Shown here piece by piece: positions 1 through 8,456 of a stretch of DNA of 64,000 nucleotides. The position numbers and the translations under genes were made by a program. The notes below the pieces were generated by a model. That model saw only the letters and a list, made by a program, of their open reading frames with translations. It was not told the DNA's origin and ran no database searches. Numbering within the stretch: position 1 is the first letter of the stretch; each line of letters begins with the position of its first letter. The stretch spans positions 124,001 to 188,000 of the forward strand of contig CALOBR010000007.1 in assembly GCA_942491665.1 (NCBI GenBank), given 5' to 3'. Origin of the DNA: CAVQGZ01 sp942491665 (lineage in GTDB: Bacteria; Actinomycetota; Actinomycetes; Jiangellales; Jiangellaceae).

Positions 1-1
1 G

Positions 2-673
2 GACCAGCTCGCCATCGCCACCGGGCGTCGGGGCTACGCCCTGGCGATGGACTGCGAGGCCTTGACGGTTGAGCACGTCCCGATGCCTGACGACGACGTC
101 GTGGTAGTCGCGAACTCGCGCAAGCGGCGTGAGCTGGTCGACAGCGCCTACAACGAGCGACGCGCCTCGGCCGAGGCGGCGGAGGAGGCGCTCGGGGTCG
201 GCCGACTGGTCGACATCGCCCCCGACGACCTCCCCGCGTTGCTCAACACCCTCGACCCGGCACTACGGCCCCCGGCCCGCCACGTTGCCACCGAGCAGCA
301 CCGGGTCATGGCCGCCGTGGAGGCGCTTAAGGCCGGTGACCACCTGCGGGTGGGCCAGCTCATGCGCGAGTCGCACGAGTCGCTGCGCGACGACTACCGC
401 GTCACCGGGCCTGAGCTCGACGCGCTCGTCGAGGCGGCCTGGGCAGCGCCAGGCTGCCTCGGCGCCCGAATGACCGGGGCCGGCTTCGGTGGCTGCACGG
501 TGAACCTGGTGGCCGCGGACGCCGTCGAGCAGTTCACGGCCGCAGTCGCGCCGGTCTACACCGAGCGCACCGGCCTGGTCGCGGAGTTCTTCGTCGTGCG
601 CAGCGACCACGGAGCCCGCGAGATCACCGACCCCGACGAGCTCGCTGACAACCATCCGTCGACCTGGGAGTGA
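2..673 (+). CDS. galK: Galactokinase, C-terminal part (5' end outside window)
   Basis: This is the C-terminal two thirds of a GHMP-family galactokinase, which phosphorylates galactose at C1 in the Leloir pathway. The open frame runs in from the left edge; an ATG at 47 is internal. The first residues (DQLAIATGRRGYAL then DC) match the galactokinase core, and the third GHMP motif MTGAGFGGC is intact near residue 160 of this fragment. The N-terminal signature and the first ATP loop lie outside. The stop overlaps the GTG start of galT, so the two are translationally coupled. Assignment is firm because motif and neighbour agree. Confidence 0.93.
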   Translation, partial: DQLAIATGRRGYALAMDCEALTVEHVPMPDDDVVVVANSRKRRELVDSAYNERRASAEAAEEALGVGRLVDIAPDDLPALLNTLDPALRPPARHVATEQHRVMAAVEALKAGDHLRVGQLMRESHESLRDDYRVTGPELDALVEAAWAAPGCLGARMTGAGFGGCTVNLVAADAVEQFTAAVAPVYTERTGLVAEFFVVRSDHGAREITDPDELADNHPSTWE

Positions 674-2181
674 CCGTGATCGAGTCATCCATCGGCAACC
701 TGCTGGACTACGGCGTCAAGCACAGCCTGATCGAGCCCGTCGACCGCGTGTACGTGCGCAACCGCATCATCGAGGTGCTCGAGCTGGACGACTACGACCT
801 GGCGCTGGAGACGGCCGACTGCGGCGACACGCCGGTCGACGAGCTGCTGGCACCGGTCTTGGACGACGCCGTCGCGCGCGGGCTGATCGAGCCCGACACC
901 GTCACTCAGCGTGACCTGTGGGACACCGCTGTCATGGGCACCTTCGTGCTGCACCCGTCGGTGGTCGTCGAGCGGTTCTGGGCCTTGCACGCCCAGAGCC
1001 CGGTCGCCGCGACGGACTACTTCCACCACCTGTCGGCGTCCAGCAACTACATCCGCATCCCGCGCACCGACAAGAACATCACCTGGCCTCAGCACACCCG
1101 CTACGGCCAGCTCGACATCACGATCAACGTGTCGAAGCCGGAGAAAGACCCGCGTGACATCGCCAAAGCCGCGCGCGGGGTGCGGGCGAAGGCCCACGCC
1201 AAGTACCCCGCGAACCTACTGGCACGTGACAACGAGGGCTACCCGGGGCGCACCGACCACCCGGCCCGGCAGAACCTGCGGCTCATCCCGATGGAGCTCG
1301 ACGGCGACCCCTGGCTGCTGCAGTACTCGCCCTACCGCTACTACCCGCAGCACGCCATCGCGCTGAGCGAGGCCGTGACGCCCATGCGGATCAACCAGGC
1401 GACGTTCACGCGGCTGGCCGACTTCGTCGAGCTGTTCCCGCACTACTTCATGGGGTCCAACGCCGACCTGCCGATCGTCGGCGGCTCGATCCTGTCCCAC
1501 GACCACTTCCAGGGCGGCGCGTACGAGTTCGCCCTCGACCGGGCCGCGATCGACGCCGCCTGGGACGTCGACGGCACGTCGGTCGAAGTCGTGCACTGGC
1601 CCCTCACCGACATTCGGCTGCGCGGCGAGCGGTCGGCGGTGCTCGACCGGGCGACGGAGCTGCTGGACGTCTGGCGGGGGTACTCCGACGAGGAAAGGGG
1701 CGTGCTCGCCTTCACCGGCGACACCCCGCACAACACGATCACCCCGATCGCCCGGCAGGTCGGCAGCCACCTGCAGCTCGACCTCGTGCTGCGCAACAAC
1801 CGCACGTCGCCGCAGCACCCGGACGGCATCTATCACCCGCACGTCGAGATCCACCCGATCAAGCGCGAGAACATCGGCCTGATCGAGGTGCTCGGGCTGG
1901 CCGTGCTGCCGGGACGGCTGGCAGTCGAGCTCAACGAGATCGCCCTGGCCCTGGCCAACGGCACCGAGCTGCCTGCCGACCTCTCACCGCACCAGGCGAT
2001 GCTGGACGAGCTGCGTGGCGAGCACCCGAGGCGGGTCACGCTCACCGAGGCACTCGAGCTCGTTCGTGACGCGGCGGGTGAGTACTTCGTGCGGGGCCTG
2101 GAGCATTGCGGCGTGTTCGGCCCGAACGCAGTAGCTGGATGTACGCGACTGCTGGCGTCGATGGGCTGGATGGGGTCATGA
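670..2181 (+). CDS. galT: UDP-glucose--hexose-1-phosphate uridylyltransferase (GalT type II)
   Basis: The protein has 503 residues. It transfers UMP between UDP-glucose and galactose-1-phosphate in the Leloir pathway. Length and the motif SHDHFQGGAYEF (around residue 278) place it in the GalT type II family rather than the shorter HPHGQ-type GalT. The conserved stretches RNNRTSP and HPHVEIHPIK follow at about 378 and 394. The GTG start is set by the 4-base overlap GTGA with the galK stop, so the pair forms an operon. No galE is present here. Confidence is high. Confidence 0.93.
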   Translation: MTVIESSIGNLLDYGVKHSLIEPVDRVYVRNRIIEVLELDDYDLALETADCGDTPVDELLAPVLDDAVARGLIEPDTVTQRDLWDTAVMGTFVLHPSVVVERFWALHAQSPVAATDYFHHLSASSNYIRIPRTDKNITWPQHTRYGQLDITINVSKPEKDPRDIAKAARGVRAKAHAKYPANLLARDNEGYPGRTDHPARQNLRLIPMELDGDPWLLQYSPYRYYPQHAIALSEAVTPMRINQATFTRLADFVELFPHYFMGSNADLPIVGGSILSHDHFQGGAYEFALDRAAIDAAWDVDGTSVEVVHWPLTDIRLRGERSAVLDRATELLDVWRGYSDEERGVLAFTGDTPHNTITPIARQVGSHLQLDLVLRNNRTSPQHPDGIYHPHVEIHPIKRENIGLIEVLGLAVLPGRLAVELNEIALALANGTELPADLSPHQAMLDELRGEHPRRVTLTEALELVRDAAGEYFVRGLEHCGVFGPNAVAGCTRLLASMGWMGS

Positions 2182-2337
2182 TCAGGGGATGGACGCCCAC
2201 CTGCTGGAGGCCGAGTTCCCGCCAGCCGAGCGCACGCCTGGACTGACGCGGCACGCTGCCCAGCCCGGCGACACCTGACCTCACGCCAACCGGCTTGGTC
2301 ATCGCACGCCGGGAGGGTCGAGTACGGGAGGTGACGT

Positions 2338-2617
2338 GTGCGATCACTGGCTCGGATGACCCTCGCCATGATGGGGGTCGGGCTGCTGGTGCTCGCCCTG
2401 ATTGGGGTGATGGTGGCGTCGGACAACCTGGCGACCCTGGCCGCCATGGCCGTGTTCGGTGCTGGCGCCGGCCTTTTCCTCGGCACATCCGCGTCGTGGA
2501 GTGGCGACCGCGACGTCCGGGCGTCCGACGCGGCACGCTTCGCCGGTGGGGGCCTGGCGACCGTGTTCGCCCTGACCGGTGCCGGCGCCTTGGATGGGAT
2601 ACTGCCGCCCCTAGCCC
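2338..2617 (+). pseudogene. Membrane protein gene, 5' fragment split by IS4-family element
   Basis: A GTG start at 2338 follows a good ribosome site (GGGAGGTGA). The fragment encodes two hydrophobic segments, residues about 8-27 and 38-52, then a third beginning near 78. The frame runs into the insertion sequence after residue 93 and stops at 2628 by chance. Removing the element plus one copy of its target duplication joins this frame exactly to 4166-4566, restoring a 226-residue protein with a fourth hydrophobic stretch (LALLAMLVGGWLL). I do not recognise the family. The fragment is probably non-functional. Confidence 0.75.
2607..2617. repeat. Left target-site duplication of the IS4-family element
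   Basis: GCCCCTAGCCC here is repeated exactly at 4155-4165 on the other side of the element. An 11-base duplication fits IS4-family transposition. One extra C (2618) lies between this repeat and the terminal inverted repeat. Confidence 0.85.
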
Positions 2618-2618
2618 C

Positions 2619-4154
2619 AAGGCCGTGAAGTTAGGGGCTGGCTGTTGGTGTCACGGCGGCGCGCCGGTGAGGATGTCGATGGTGAGGGTGGCTGGGTAGC
2701 TGGTCCGGTCGGGGTTGGGTCCTCGGGCCTGGTATTTGGAGATCGCTCGTTTGACGATGCGTGGGCAGACGCGTTTGCGTCGGGCGGGTAGTGGGTGGGC
2801 CAGGATGCTCGCGCCGATCGCGCCGACGAGGTCGATGACGGTCTCGGCGATGATGTTGGCGGCCTTGATCACCTGGTCGCGGGCGGTCTGCCAGGCGATG
2901 GTGAAGCTGGCGCGGTCGGGGTCGAAGTCGGGGCGGGCCGCGGTGGCGTCGGCGATCGCGGTGCGTATCAGCTGGTAGGTGACCAGGAGTGCGTAGACCT
3001 CCTGCTCGATCCCGGCCGGTGTGCGGGCGCGCAGGACCCGGCCGTTGAGCATGCTGGACTTCAGCTCCAGGTAGGCGGTCTCGATCTCCCAGCGCTCGTG
3101 GTAGAGCCGGACCAGGTCAGCCGCCGGGTACCGCTGCTCGTCGAGCAGGGTGGTGACCAGCCGGTAGTGCCCGCCGCGGCGGCCCGCGGCGGTGGAGATG
3201 GTGATCTCGGCGTCGATGACCCGCACCCGCAGCGTGCCCATCACCGAGAGGTGAGAGCCGTCCCGGTAGCGCGCCAGGACAGGGAACCTGCGGCCGTTCT
3301 TGCACCGCACCAGCACGTGCGCCCCGGTCCCGGCGATCTGGGCGAGGAGGTCCTGGGCGGCGAAGTTGCGGTCGGCCAGCACGATCATTCCCGGTCGCAG
3401 ACTGCCCAGCAGCCGCGACGCATACCTCGTCTCCCCGCTGCTGGTCGGCCCGAAGACCGCGTCGATCAGGGCCCGGGTGCCGCCGGAGACCAACGCCAGC
3501 ACCCGCACCTGGGGATAGCCGGTGCCGCCGTGGTTCCCGGCCTGCTTGGCGTACCTGGCCCGGACCGACTCGCTGTCGGGCACCGTCACGATGGTCCCGT
3601 CGATCGCGCACACCAACAGCCCACGCCACCAGGTCCCCCGCTGAGCGGGCCGGGCGAGCGGGCCGCGCAGCAAGTCGAACAACCACCGCATCGGCGCCGC
3701 CCCGACCCGGCGGCGTGCCTGAGCCATCGCACTGGCCGACGGTGCAGCGCACTCACTGCCCGCATCCAGGCCCGCAGTCAGCTTGCGCCACACTCCGCTG
3801 TAGCCGACCTCGGGGAACAAGCAGCCCGCCAGCAGCAGGTAGACCACCACCCGCGACGGCAGATCCCGCAGCCGCCGCTGGCACGCGCCGGTCGCCGCCA
3901 ACGCCGCATCGACCATCTCGAACGGCACGATCTGGGTCAGCTCACCCACATGCCCCGGCGCGAACCTGGCATCCACCCCACTGAACGGACCCGACACCAC
4001 AGACATGACACGATGAGCACGCAACGGAGCCTCCGGGGAAGGAGAAGCTTCTTGGTCGTTGCCTCTCTTACCCGGACTCCGTTGCCCCACCAGCCCCGAC
4101 ACGCCAGCCAGCAGTCCTTGACCGCACCCTCCAGAGCCCTAACTTCACGGCATT
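2619..4154 (-). mobile_element. IS4-family insertion sequence, complete
   Basis: The element is about 1536 bp, with near-perfect 18-base terminal inverted repeats. The left end reads AAGGCCGTGAAGTTAGGG and the right end, on the other strand, AATGCCGTGAAGTTAGGG. An exact 11-base direct repeat flanks it. It holds one transposase gene on the minus strand. The intact duplication and uninterrupted transposase suggest a recent, possibly still active insertion. It interrupts a membrane-protein gene between galT and the PfkB kinase. Confidence 0.92.
2651..4102 (-). CDS. IS4-family DDE transposase
   Basis: This 483-residue protein carries the IS4-type DDE core. The first Asp is in AIDGTIVTVPDS, the second in VLADRNF, and the Glu lies in the family signature Y-x2-R-x3-E-x6-K, seen here as YHERWEIETAYLELK. 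An N-terminal helical DNA-binding region and a C-terminal basic segment flank the core. The frame is complete and centred between the inverted repeats. It should catalyse cut-and-paste movement of its own element. No sign of decay is visible. Confidence 0.95.
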   Translation of the reverse strand: MSGLVGQRSPGKRGNDQEASPSPEAPLRAHRVMSVVSGPFSGVDARFAPGHVGELTQIVPFEMVDAALAATGACQRRLRDLPSRVVVYLLLAGCLFPEVGYSGVWRKLTAGLDAGSECAAPSASAMAQARRRVGAAPMRWLFDLLRGPLARPAQRGTWWRGLLVCAIDGTIVTVPDSESVRARYAKQAGNHGGTGYPQVRVLALVSGGTRALIDAVFGPTSSGETRYASRLLGSLRPGMIVLADRNFAAQDLLAQIAGTGAHVLVRCKNGRRFPVLARYRDGSHLSVMGTLRVRVIDAEITISTAAGRRGGHYRLVTTLLDEQRYPAADLVRLYHERWEIETAYLELKSSMLNGRVLRARTPAGIEQEVYALLVTYQLIRTAIADATAARPDFDPDRASFTIAWQTARDQVIKAANIIAETVIDLVGAIGASILAHPLPARRKRVCPRIVKRAISKYQARGPNPDRTSYPATLTIDILTGAPP

Positions 4155-4165
4155 GCCCCTAGCCC
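4155..4165. repeat. Right target-site duplication of the IS4-family element
   Basis: Second copy of GCCCCTAGCCC, directly adjoining the right inverted repeat and matching 2607-2617. Confidence 0.85.
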
Positions 4166-4566
4166 TGCTGGCGATGCTCGTGGGCGGGTGGCTGCTTCAC
4201 GAGTACGTCCGCGACAGCGGTGCGCCAGTGGCCCCCTCGTCGGGCTCGCGCGCCCGCGCGACCCGCCGCCTACCCCAAGTGCCCGAGCGGTGCGACTCGC
4301 TGCCGGTGACCCGGCTGCACGAGCTGTGGGAGCTGCTGTGCCTCGACGACAGCCGATCCGGGGGAGAGACCGAACAAGAACCTCTGGGTCCAGCAGATCC
4401 GCGGGTCGTCGAGCTGCGCTCGCGGGTTCTGGACGCATTGGCCCGCTGCGACCCGGAGGGCTACGCGACGTGGCTGCGCACGGATGCGCCGCGCAACGTC
4501 GCGGCCCACGTCGGCAACCGGCGGCCCGGGTCAGGCGACGCGCGACCGGGTCCAGGGCCAGAATGA
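4166..4566 (+). pseudogene. Membrane protein gene, 3' fragment split by IS4-family element
   Basis: This is the continuation of the gene started at 2338. After a hydrophobic segment the translation becomes soluble (HEYVRDSG, then a helical region with LHELWELLCLDD) and ends at TGA 4564-4566. It lies in the frame expected if the element and one target repeat (1548 bases, 516 codons) were removed. The TTG at 4153 in the element end could only give a spurious start. The stop lies 4 bases before the next gene's ATG, so the intact gene was probably co-translated with the sugar kinase. The family is unknown. Confidence 0.7.
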
Positions 4567-4570
4567 GGGC

Positions 4571-5494
4571 ATGCGGCGGGGCAGGGTGGTGGTGTTCGGA
4601 CCCAGCCTGCTGCTGGAGGTATCGATCGAGCCAGCGGGCAACGGCCCGACCGTCCAGGTGATCCCGGGTGGTCAGGGTGTGTGGGTGGCGCGCATGGCCG
4701 CCACCATGGGAGCCGAGGTGACCCTGTGCGGGCTGTCCGGCGGACCGAACGCTTCGGTGCTCGCACCGATGCTGGACGCCGCGCCGTTCGCCGCCGTGGT
4801 CGTCCCGACCGCGGGGTCCACCGGGTGCTTCGTCATCGACCAACGCCACGAACCGGCCACCGAGGTCGTGTCGAGCTGGGCGCCATCTCCGTCGGCCAGC
4901 GAGGTCGGGGCGCTGGTCGACGCCACTCTCGACTCCTGTGTCCGGGCCGACGTGCTCGTGGTGGGAAACCCCATGCCTGGTGACGCCTTGACGCGCGACG
5001 TCTACACGTCCGTCGTCGCCGCGGCCACGGCGCACGGCGTCGCCGTCGTCGTCGACCTGTCGAGCCCCCGCGTGGAGGCAGCGGTACGGGGCGGTCCGGC
5101 GACGGCGAAGCTCAACGACTGGGAGCTTGCCGAGCTCGTGACCTCACCGGTCGGCACGGCCCACGATCGCCGCGCCGCGATCCACCGGCTCCTCGACCTC
5201 GGGGCAACGTCCGTGGTGGTCACGCGCGGGGCATCGACGGTGTTCGCGGTCGACGAGCGCGGCACGGGTACCGAGCTCACTCCGCCGCGCGTCGGCACGG
5301 GGCGGGCGGCGGGGTGTGGAGATGCCATGACGGGCGCGCTGGCCGCGATGCTGGCTCAGGGCGCGGACTGGCTCGACGCCGTCGCGCTGGGCATGGCTGC
5401 CGGGGCGGCGCACTACGCCGGGTGCGACGAGACGTCCCGCGGCGCCATCGAGGCCCTTGCCCGGCAGGTCAGCCGTCGACGCGTCCGGCTGTGA
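4571..5494 (+). CDS. PfkB-family carbohydrate kinase
   Basis: The ATG at 4571 was chosen because the frame upstream of it lies within the preceding gene. The 307-residue protein has the ribokinase/PfkB pattern: an N-terminal PGGQGVWVARMAATMGA substrate loop at about 30-46 and the C-terminal anion-hole/catalytic motif AAGCGDAMTGALA near 260, with Asp as catalytic base. The N-terminal loop resembles 1-phosphofructokinase and tagatose-6-phosphate kinase more than ribokinase. Placement after galK and galT suggests a hexose or hexose-phosphate substrate, but specificity cannot be read from the sequence. The 3' end overlaps the convergent PHP gene by 26 bases. Confidence 0.85.
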   Translation: MRRGRVVVFGPSLLLEVSIEPAGNGPTVQVIPGGQGVWVARMAATMGAEVTLCGLSGGPNASVLAPMLDAAPFAAVVVPTAGSTGCFVIDQRHEPATEVVSSWAPSPSASEVGALVDATLDSCVRADVLVVGNPMPGDALTRDVYTSVVAAATAHGVAVVVDLSSPRVEAAVRGGPATAKLNDWELAELVTSPVGTAHDRRAAIHRLLDLGATSVVVTRGASTVFAVDERGTGTELTPPRVGTGRAAGCGDAMTGALAAMLAQGADWLDAVALGMAAGAAHYAGCDETSRGAIEALARQVSRRRVRL

Positions 5495-6212
5495 ACGGCG
5501 CCTCGACGTCACGTCCGGCCACGATCGAAGCGGGCGCCTCGTGGGCAACCCAGTCGAGATAGGGACGCATCGCGGGTATCTGTGCGAGCGCGGCCATTCC
5601 GCTGCGCAGGTCCACCGGGCGGCCGGCAACCGCGGAGTGCGCGTCGCTGCCCAGCACGTGCACGACGCCGGCCTCTGCCAGCATGCGCATGCCGATCGAC
5701 GCCGGGTGCTCAGCCAGGGTCGCCGCCGTCACCTGGACGAAGGCTCCGTCGTCGACCAGCGTGACCAGGCGGTCGATCAAGTCGGCGCTCAGGTGGCGTT
5801 CGGGGTGGGCGATCAGGCTGCGAAAGCCGCGGTGCTCGAGTCTGCGCACCGTCGCATCGAGGCTGTCGGTCAGCGGACCGGGCGCGGGCTCGAGAAGGAT
5901 CCAGCGCCCTGCCGCACCGAGTGACACCGCATGCAGCTCGTCGTCGGTGAGATGTTCGACGATGGTCTCGGCCACCTCGCCGCCGGCTAGCACCTGAACC
6001 GGGCACCCGGCCGAGCGCAGCGCGTCGGCGACAAGAGCGATGTGGTCGGGCAGCTCGTAGATGTTCACGTCGTGGTCGTGGCGGATGTGCGGGGTGGCGC
6101 AGATGTGGGTGACCCCCGCCGCAGCCGCCTGCCGTCCCATCGCGAGCGCGTCGGACAGGTCACGCGGACCATCGTCGAGGCCGGGCAGCAGGTGGCAGTG
6201 CAGGTCGATCAC
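5469..6212 (-). CDS. PHP-domain protein, CpsB/CapC-type tyrosine-protein phosphatase
   Basis: GTG at 6212 begins VIDLHCHLLPGLDDGPRD, the HxH metal motif of the PHP fold in CpsB/YwqE-type phosphotyrosine phosphatases. ATPHI follows at about residue 41, and the later metal-ligand segments LIAHPERH and GSDAHS are present. The 247-residue length is typical. Such enzymes dephosphorylate tyrosine kinases that control polysaccharide export, but no polysaccharide genes lie nearby, so the role here is inferred. The GTG overlaps the stop of the upstream decayed transporter (GTGA), implying former translational coupling. Confidence 0.85.
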   Translation of the reverse strand: MIDLHCHLLPGLDDGPRDLSDALAMGRQAAAAGVTHICATPHIRHDHDVNIYELPDHIALVADALRSAGCPVQVLAGGEVAETIVEHLTDDELHAVSLGAAGRWILLEPAPGPLTDSLDATVRRLEHRGFRSLIAHPERHLSADLIDRLVTLVDDGAFVQVTAATLAEHPASIGMRMLAEAGVVHVLGSDAHSAVAGRPVDLRSGMAALAQIPAMRPYLDWVAHEAPASIVAGRDVEAPFTAGRVDG

Positions 6213-6720
6213 GACGAACGCCGCCCGATCTCGCCGGCGAGAACGATGAGCACGATCGGCATGAGCAGCGCGGCCACCAGTGTCAGAACGATCACCTCGC
6301 CGCCCAGCGAAGCGGCGAGGGCGAGCAGCACGATGGCTGTGCCGACGAAGATCCACGAGCCGACGGAGGAAAGCACGTCACGCCAGGCGACCAGCAGAGC
6401 CGCGACGATGCCGATGAGAAGCCGAGCCGTGCCGAGACGGTCGCGCCCTCGACCGCCAGCGGGATGACGAGGGGCGCGTAGCCCACGGTGACAACTATGA
6501 GCAGCACCATCAGACCGCCAGCGAGCGCGGGGTCGCCCTTGGCCAGCCCGGCCAGCTTGGGCAAGAAGGGCGCGCCCGCCACGCAGCCGATCAGGATGAT
6601 CGCGGTGGCCGGCGCGTCGTCGATCGGCAGCAACCGAGCTGTGGCTATGGCCACGGCTGGGACGACGACGAAGGTGAGCATCCCAACCTGGGTGACGACG
6701 GTCAGCGTCTCGGTGAGCAC
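6209..6720 (-). pseudogene. BASS-family (bile acid:sodium symporter-like) transporter, decayed
   Basis: From ATG 6720 the frame gives hydrophobic segments and the characteristic GAPFLPKLAGLAKGD followed by GGLMVLLIVVTVGYAPLVIP, typical of BASS-like transporters. Around 6425-6445 the meaningful frame shifts by one base, continuing with LLIGIVAALLVAW and ending EVIVLTLVAALLMPIV. The whole is about 170 residues against roughly 300 for the family. The first segment joins MLTFVV directly to VPAVAIATARLLP, suggesting an internal deletion. This is a degenerate gene and not a working transporter. The family call comes from the remaining motifs. Confidence 0.7.
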
Positions 6721-6796
6721 GGGCTCCTCCAGGCGTCGCGCAGAACCTCGCCAGCATGGCAGGTGCCGCTACCGCTGGTAGCTGGTTGATCAAGTG

Positions 6797-7113
6797 TCAG
6801 CCCTCGCCGAGCGCACGCAGACGGGTGACGACGGAGCGCCGCACGTCATCACCCACTCGAAAGGTGCCCGTGCCCAGCAGCGCGGGGTCGCCGGCATCGG
6901 CGCTGGAGAAGACCCGCCGGTACGGCCGGATGACCGCGTTGCCACCTCCGGGGCTGCACACCGAGCCACCCGCACGGTCGGCTCGGTAGGCACGAAACTG
7001 GCTCTCGTTGTCGTTGAACACGAACAAGGCGTCGTCGACTCGGGACGAGTGAGCATCCAGGCGAAGTCCCCCTCCTGCCGGGGTCCGACGAAGACGCATC
7101 CGGTGATCTGCAT
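6797..7113 (-). pseudogene. Uncharacterised small protein, frameshifted
   Basis: The ATG at 7113 starts MQITGCVFVGPRQEGDFAWM. After about 23 codons the sensible reading moves one frame, near 7050, to DDALFVFNDNESQFRAY, CSPGGGNAVIRPYR and a C-terminal VGDDVRRSVVTRLRAL. I recognise the FVFNDNE...GGGNAVIRP pattern from a family of uncharacterised bacterial proteins but know no function for it. The intact product would be about 105 residues. One base gained or lost in CCCGAGTCGACGACG explains the break. Real decay and sequencing error cannot be separated here. Confidence 0.65.
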
Positions 7114-7184
7114 GAGGCCGATCCTGGCACGCGGCGTACCGTGGCGAGCATGGTCGCCAGCGTCGTCGCAGTGGGTCGTGAGAG

Positions 7185-8441
7185 GTGACCTCAGGACTCG
7201 AGACGTTGCAGCAGCACCTGAGCAGACGCGAGTTCACCGTGCTCATGTCGGCGACGATGGCGTCGGCGGCCCTGGCCATCGACATGATGTTGCCCGCCTT
7301 CCCGCAGATGCGCGACGACTTCGGGCTGGCGGCCGACTCCAACACTGTCGCGCTCGTGGTCACCGCGTTCTTCGTCGGCCTGGGACTAGGCCAGCCGGTG
7401 TGGGGTCCGCTGTCGGATGCCGTCGGGCGTAAGCCCGTGCTGTGGATCGGCCTCGCCGTCTACGGAGCCAGCGCGCTGGCAGCGGCCTTCAGCCCGAACC
7501 TCACGGTGCTGCTCGCGCTGCGCGTCCTCGGTGGCTTCGGCGCGGCCAGCCTGCGCGTGGTGGCGCAGAGCGTCATCCGAGACGCGTTCGTGGGTACCGA
7601 GATGGCGAAGGTTCTCTCCTACATCATGGCCGTGTTCATCCTCGTGCCGATCGTTGCGCCGGCGGTGGGCACGGCCATCCTGGCGACGGGCTCGTCGTGG
7701 CATGGCATCTTTGCGTTCCTGAGCGTGTTTGCCGCCGCTCTCGGCGCATGGCTCACCCGGCTGCCGGAGACGCTGCCGACGCAGCGACGGATGCCGCTTC
7801 GGTGGTCGAGCCTGGGGCGAGCGTTCCGGACGGTGATCGGCAACCGGTTCGTCATGAGCCTGACGCTGGCTCAGGCTGCCGGGTTCGGTTTCTTCACCTC
7901 CTACCTGGCCTCCAGCGAGATCATCATCTCCGATGTGCTGGGCCTGCAGGCGTGGTTCCCGGTGATCTTCGGGGCGTCGGCGGCCATGCTGGGGGTTGGG
8001 ATGCTCACCAACCCACGGCTGCTCGAGCGCTGGGGGCTGCGCACGGTGCTGCGGCTCGGGGTGGTCTGCTACGCGTCGTCCATGGCCCTGTTCGGGGCGA
8101 TCACGGTGGTGTTCGACGGGCGGCCGCCGTTGCTCGCCTATGCGCTCGCCCTTGCACCGGTCTTGGTCAGCCAAGCGCTGACGATCCCCAACGTGAACTC
8201 TGCGGCGATGGTGCCGATGGGGCGCACGGCGGGAACCGCCGCCGCCGTCATCGGCTCGTTGGCAACCCTCGGCGGAGCATTGGTCAGCACCGTCGTGAGC
8301 CGGGCGTTCGACGGAACGCTGTACCCGTTGGCACACACGGGTATCGCCGCCGGGGTCGTCGCATTTGCCTGCTGGAAGTACGCCGACAGCCAGTGGGAGG
8401 CCGTCGCCGTGGACGACCCCGGGCTTCTCACGCCGCTATGA
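7185..8441 (+). CDS. MFS drug-resistance transporter, Bcr/CflA-type
   Basis: The 418-residue product has about twelve hydrophobic segments. It matches the DHA1 Bcr/CflA group: MLPAFPQM in the first helix, QPVWGPLSDAVGRKPVL as the MFS loop 2-3 signature at about 72-88, and the motif RVLGGFGAASLRVVAQ. It should export small amphiphilic compounds using the proton gradient. The GTG at 7185 keeps the first helix; ATG 7245 would trim part of the leader. No local regulator is adjacent. The frame is intact, although decayed genes lie on both sides. Confidence 0.88.
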   Translation: MTSGLETLQQHLSRREFTVLMSATMASAALAIDMMLPAFPQMRDDFGLAADSNTVALVVTAFFVGLGLGQPVWGPLSDAVGRKPVLWIGLAVYGASALAAAFSPNLTVLLALRVLGGFGAASLRVVAQSVIRDAFVGTEMAKVLSYIMAVFILVPIVAPAVGTAILATGSSWHGIFAFLSVFAAALGAWLTRLPETLPTQRRMPLRWSSLGRAFRTVIGNRFVMSLTLAQAAGFGFFTSYLASSEIIISDVLGLQAWFPVIFGASAAMLGVGMLTNPRLLERWGLRTVLRLGVVCYASSMALFGAITVVFDGRPPLLAYALALAPVLVSQALTIPNVNSAAMVPMGRTAGTAAAVIGSLATLGGALVSTVVSRAFDGTLYPLAHTGIAAGVVAFACWKYADSQWEAVAVDDPGLLTPL

Positions 8442-8456
8442 GGTTCCCCTCGTGGG

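Noticed and set aside
2189..2280. 29-codon ORF after galT
   Set aside because: It has no proper ribosome-site spacing and no recognisable features.
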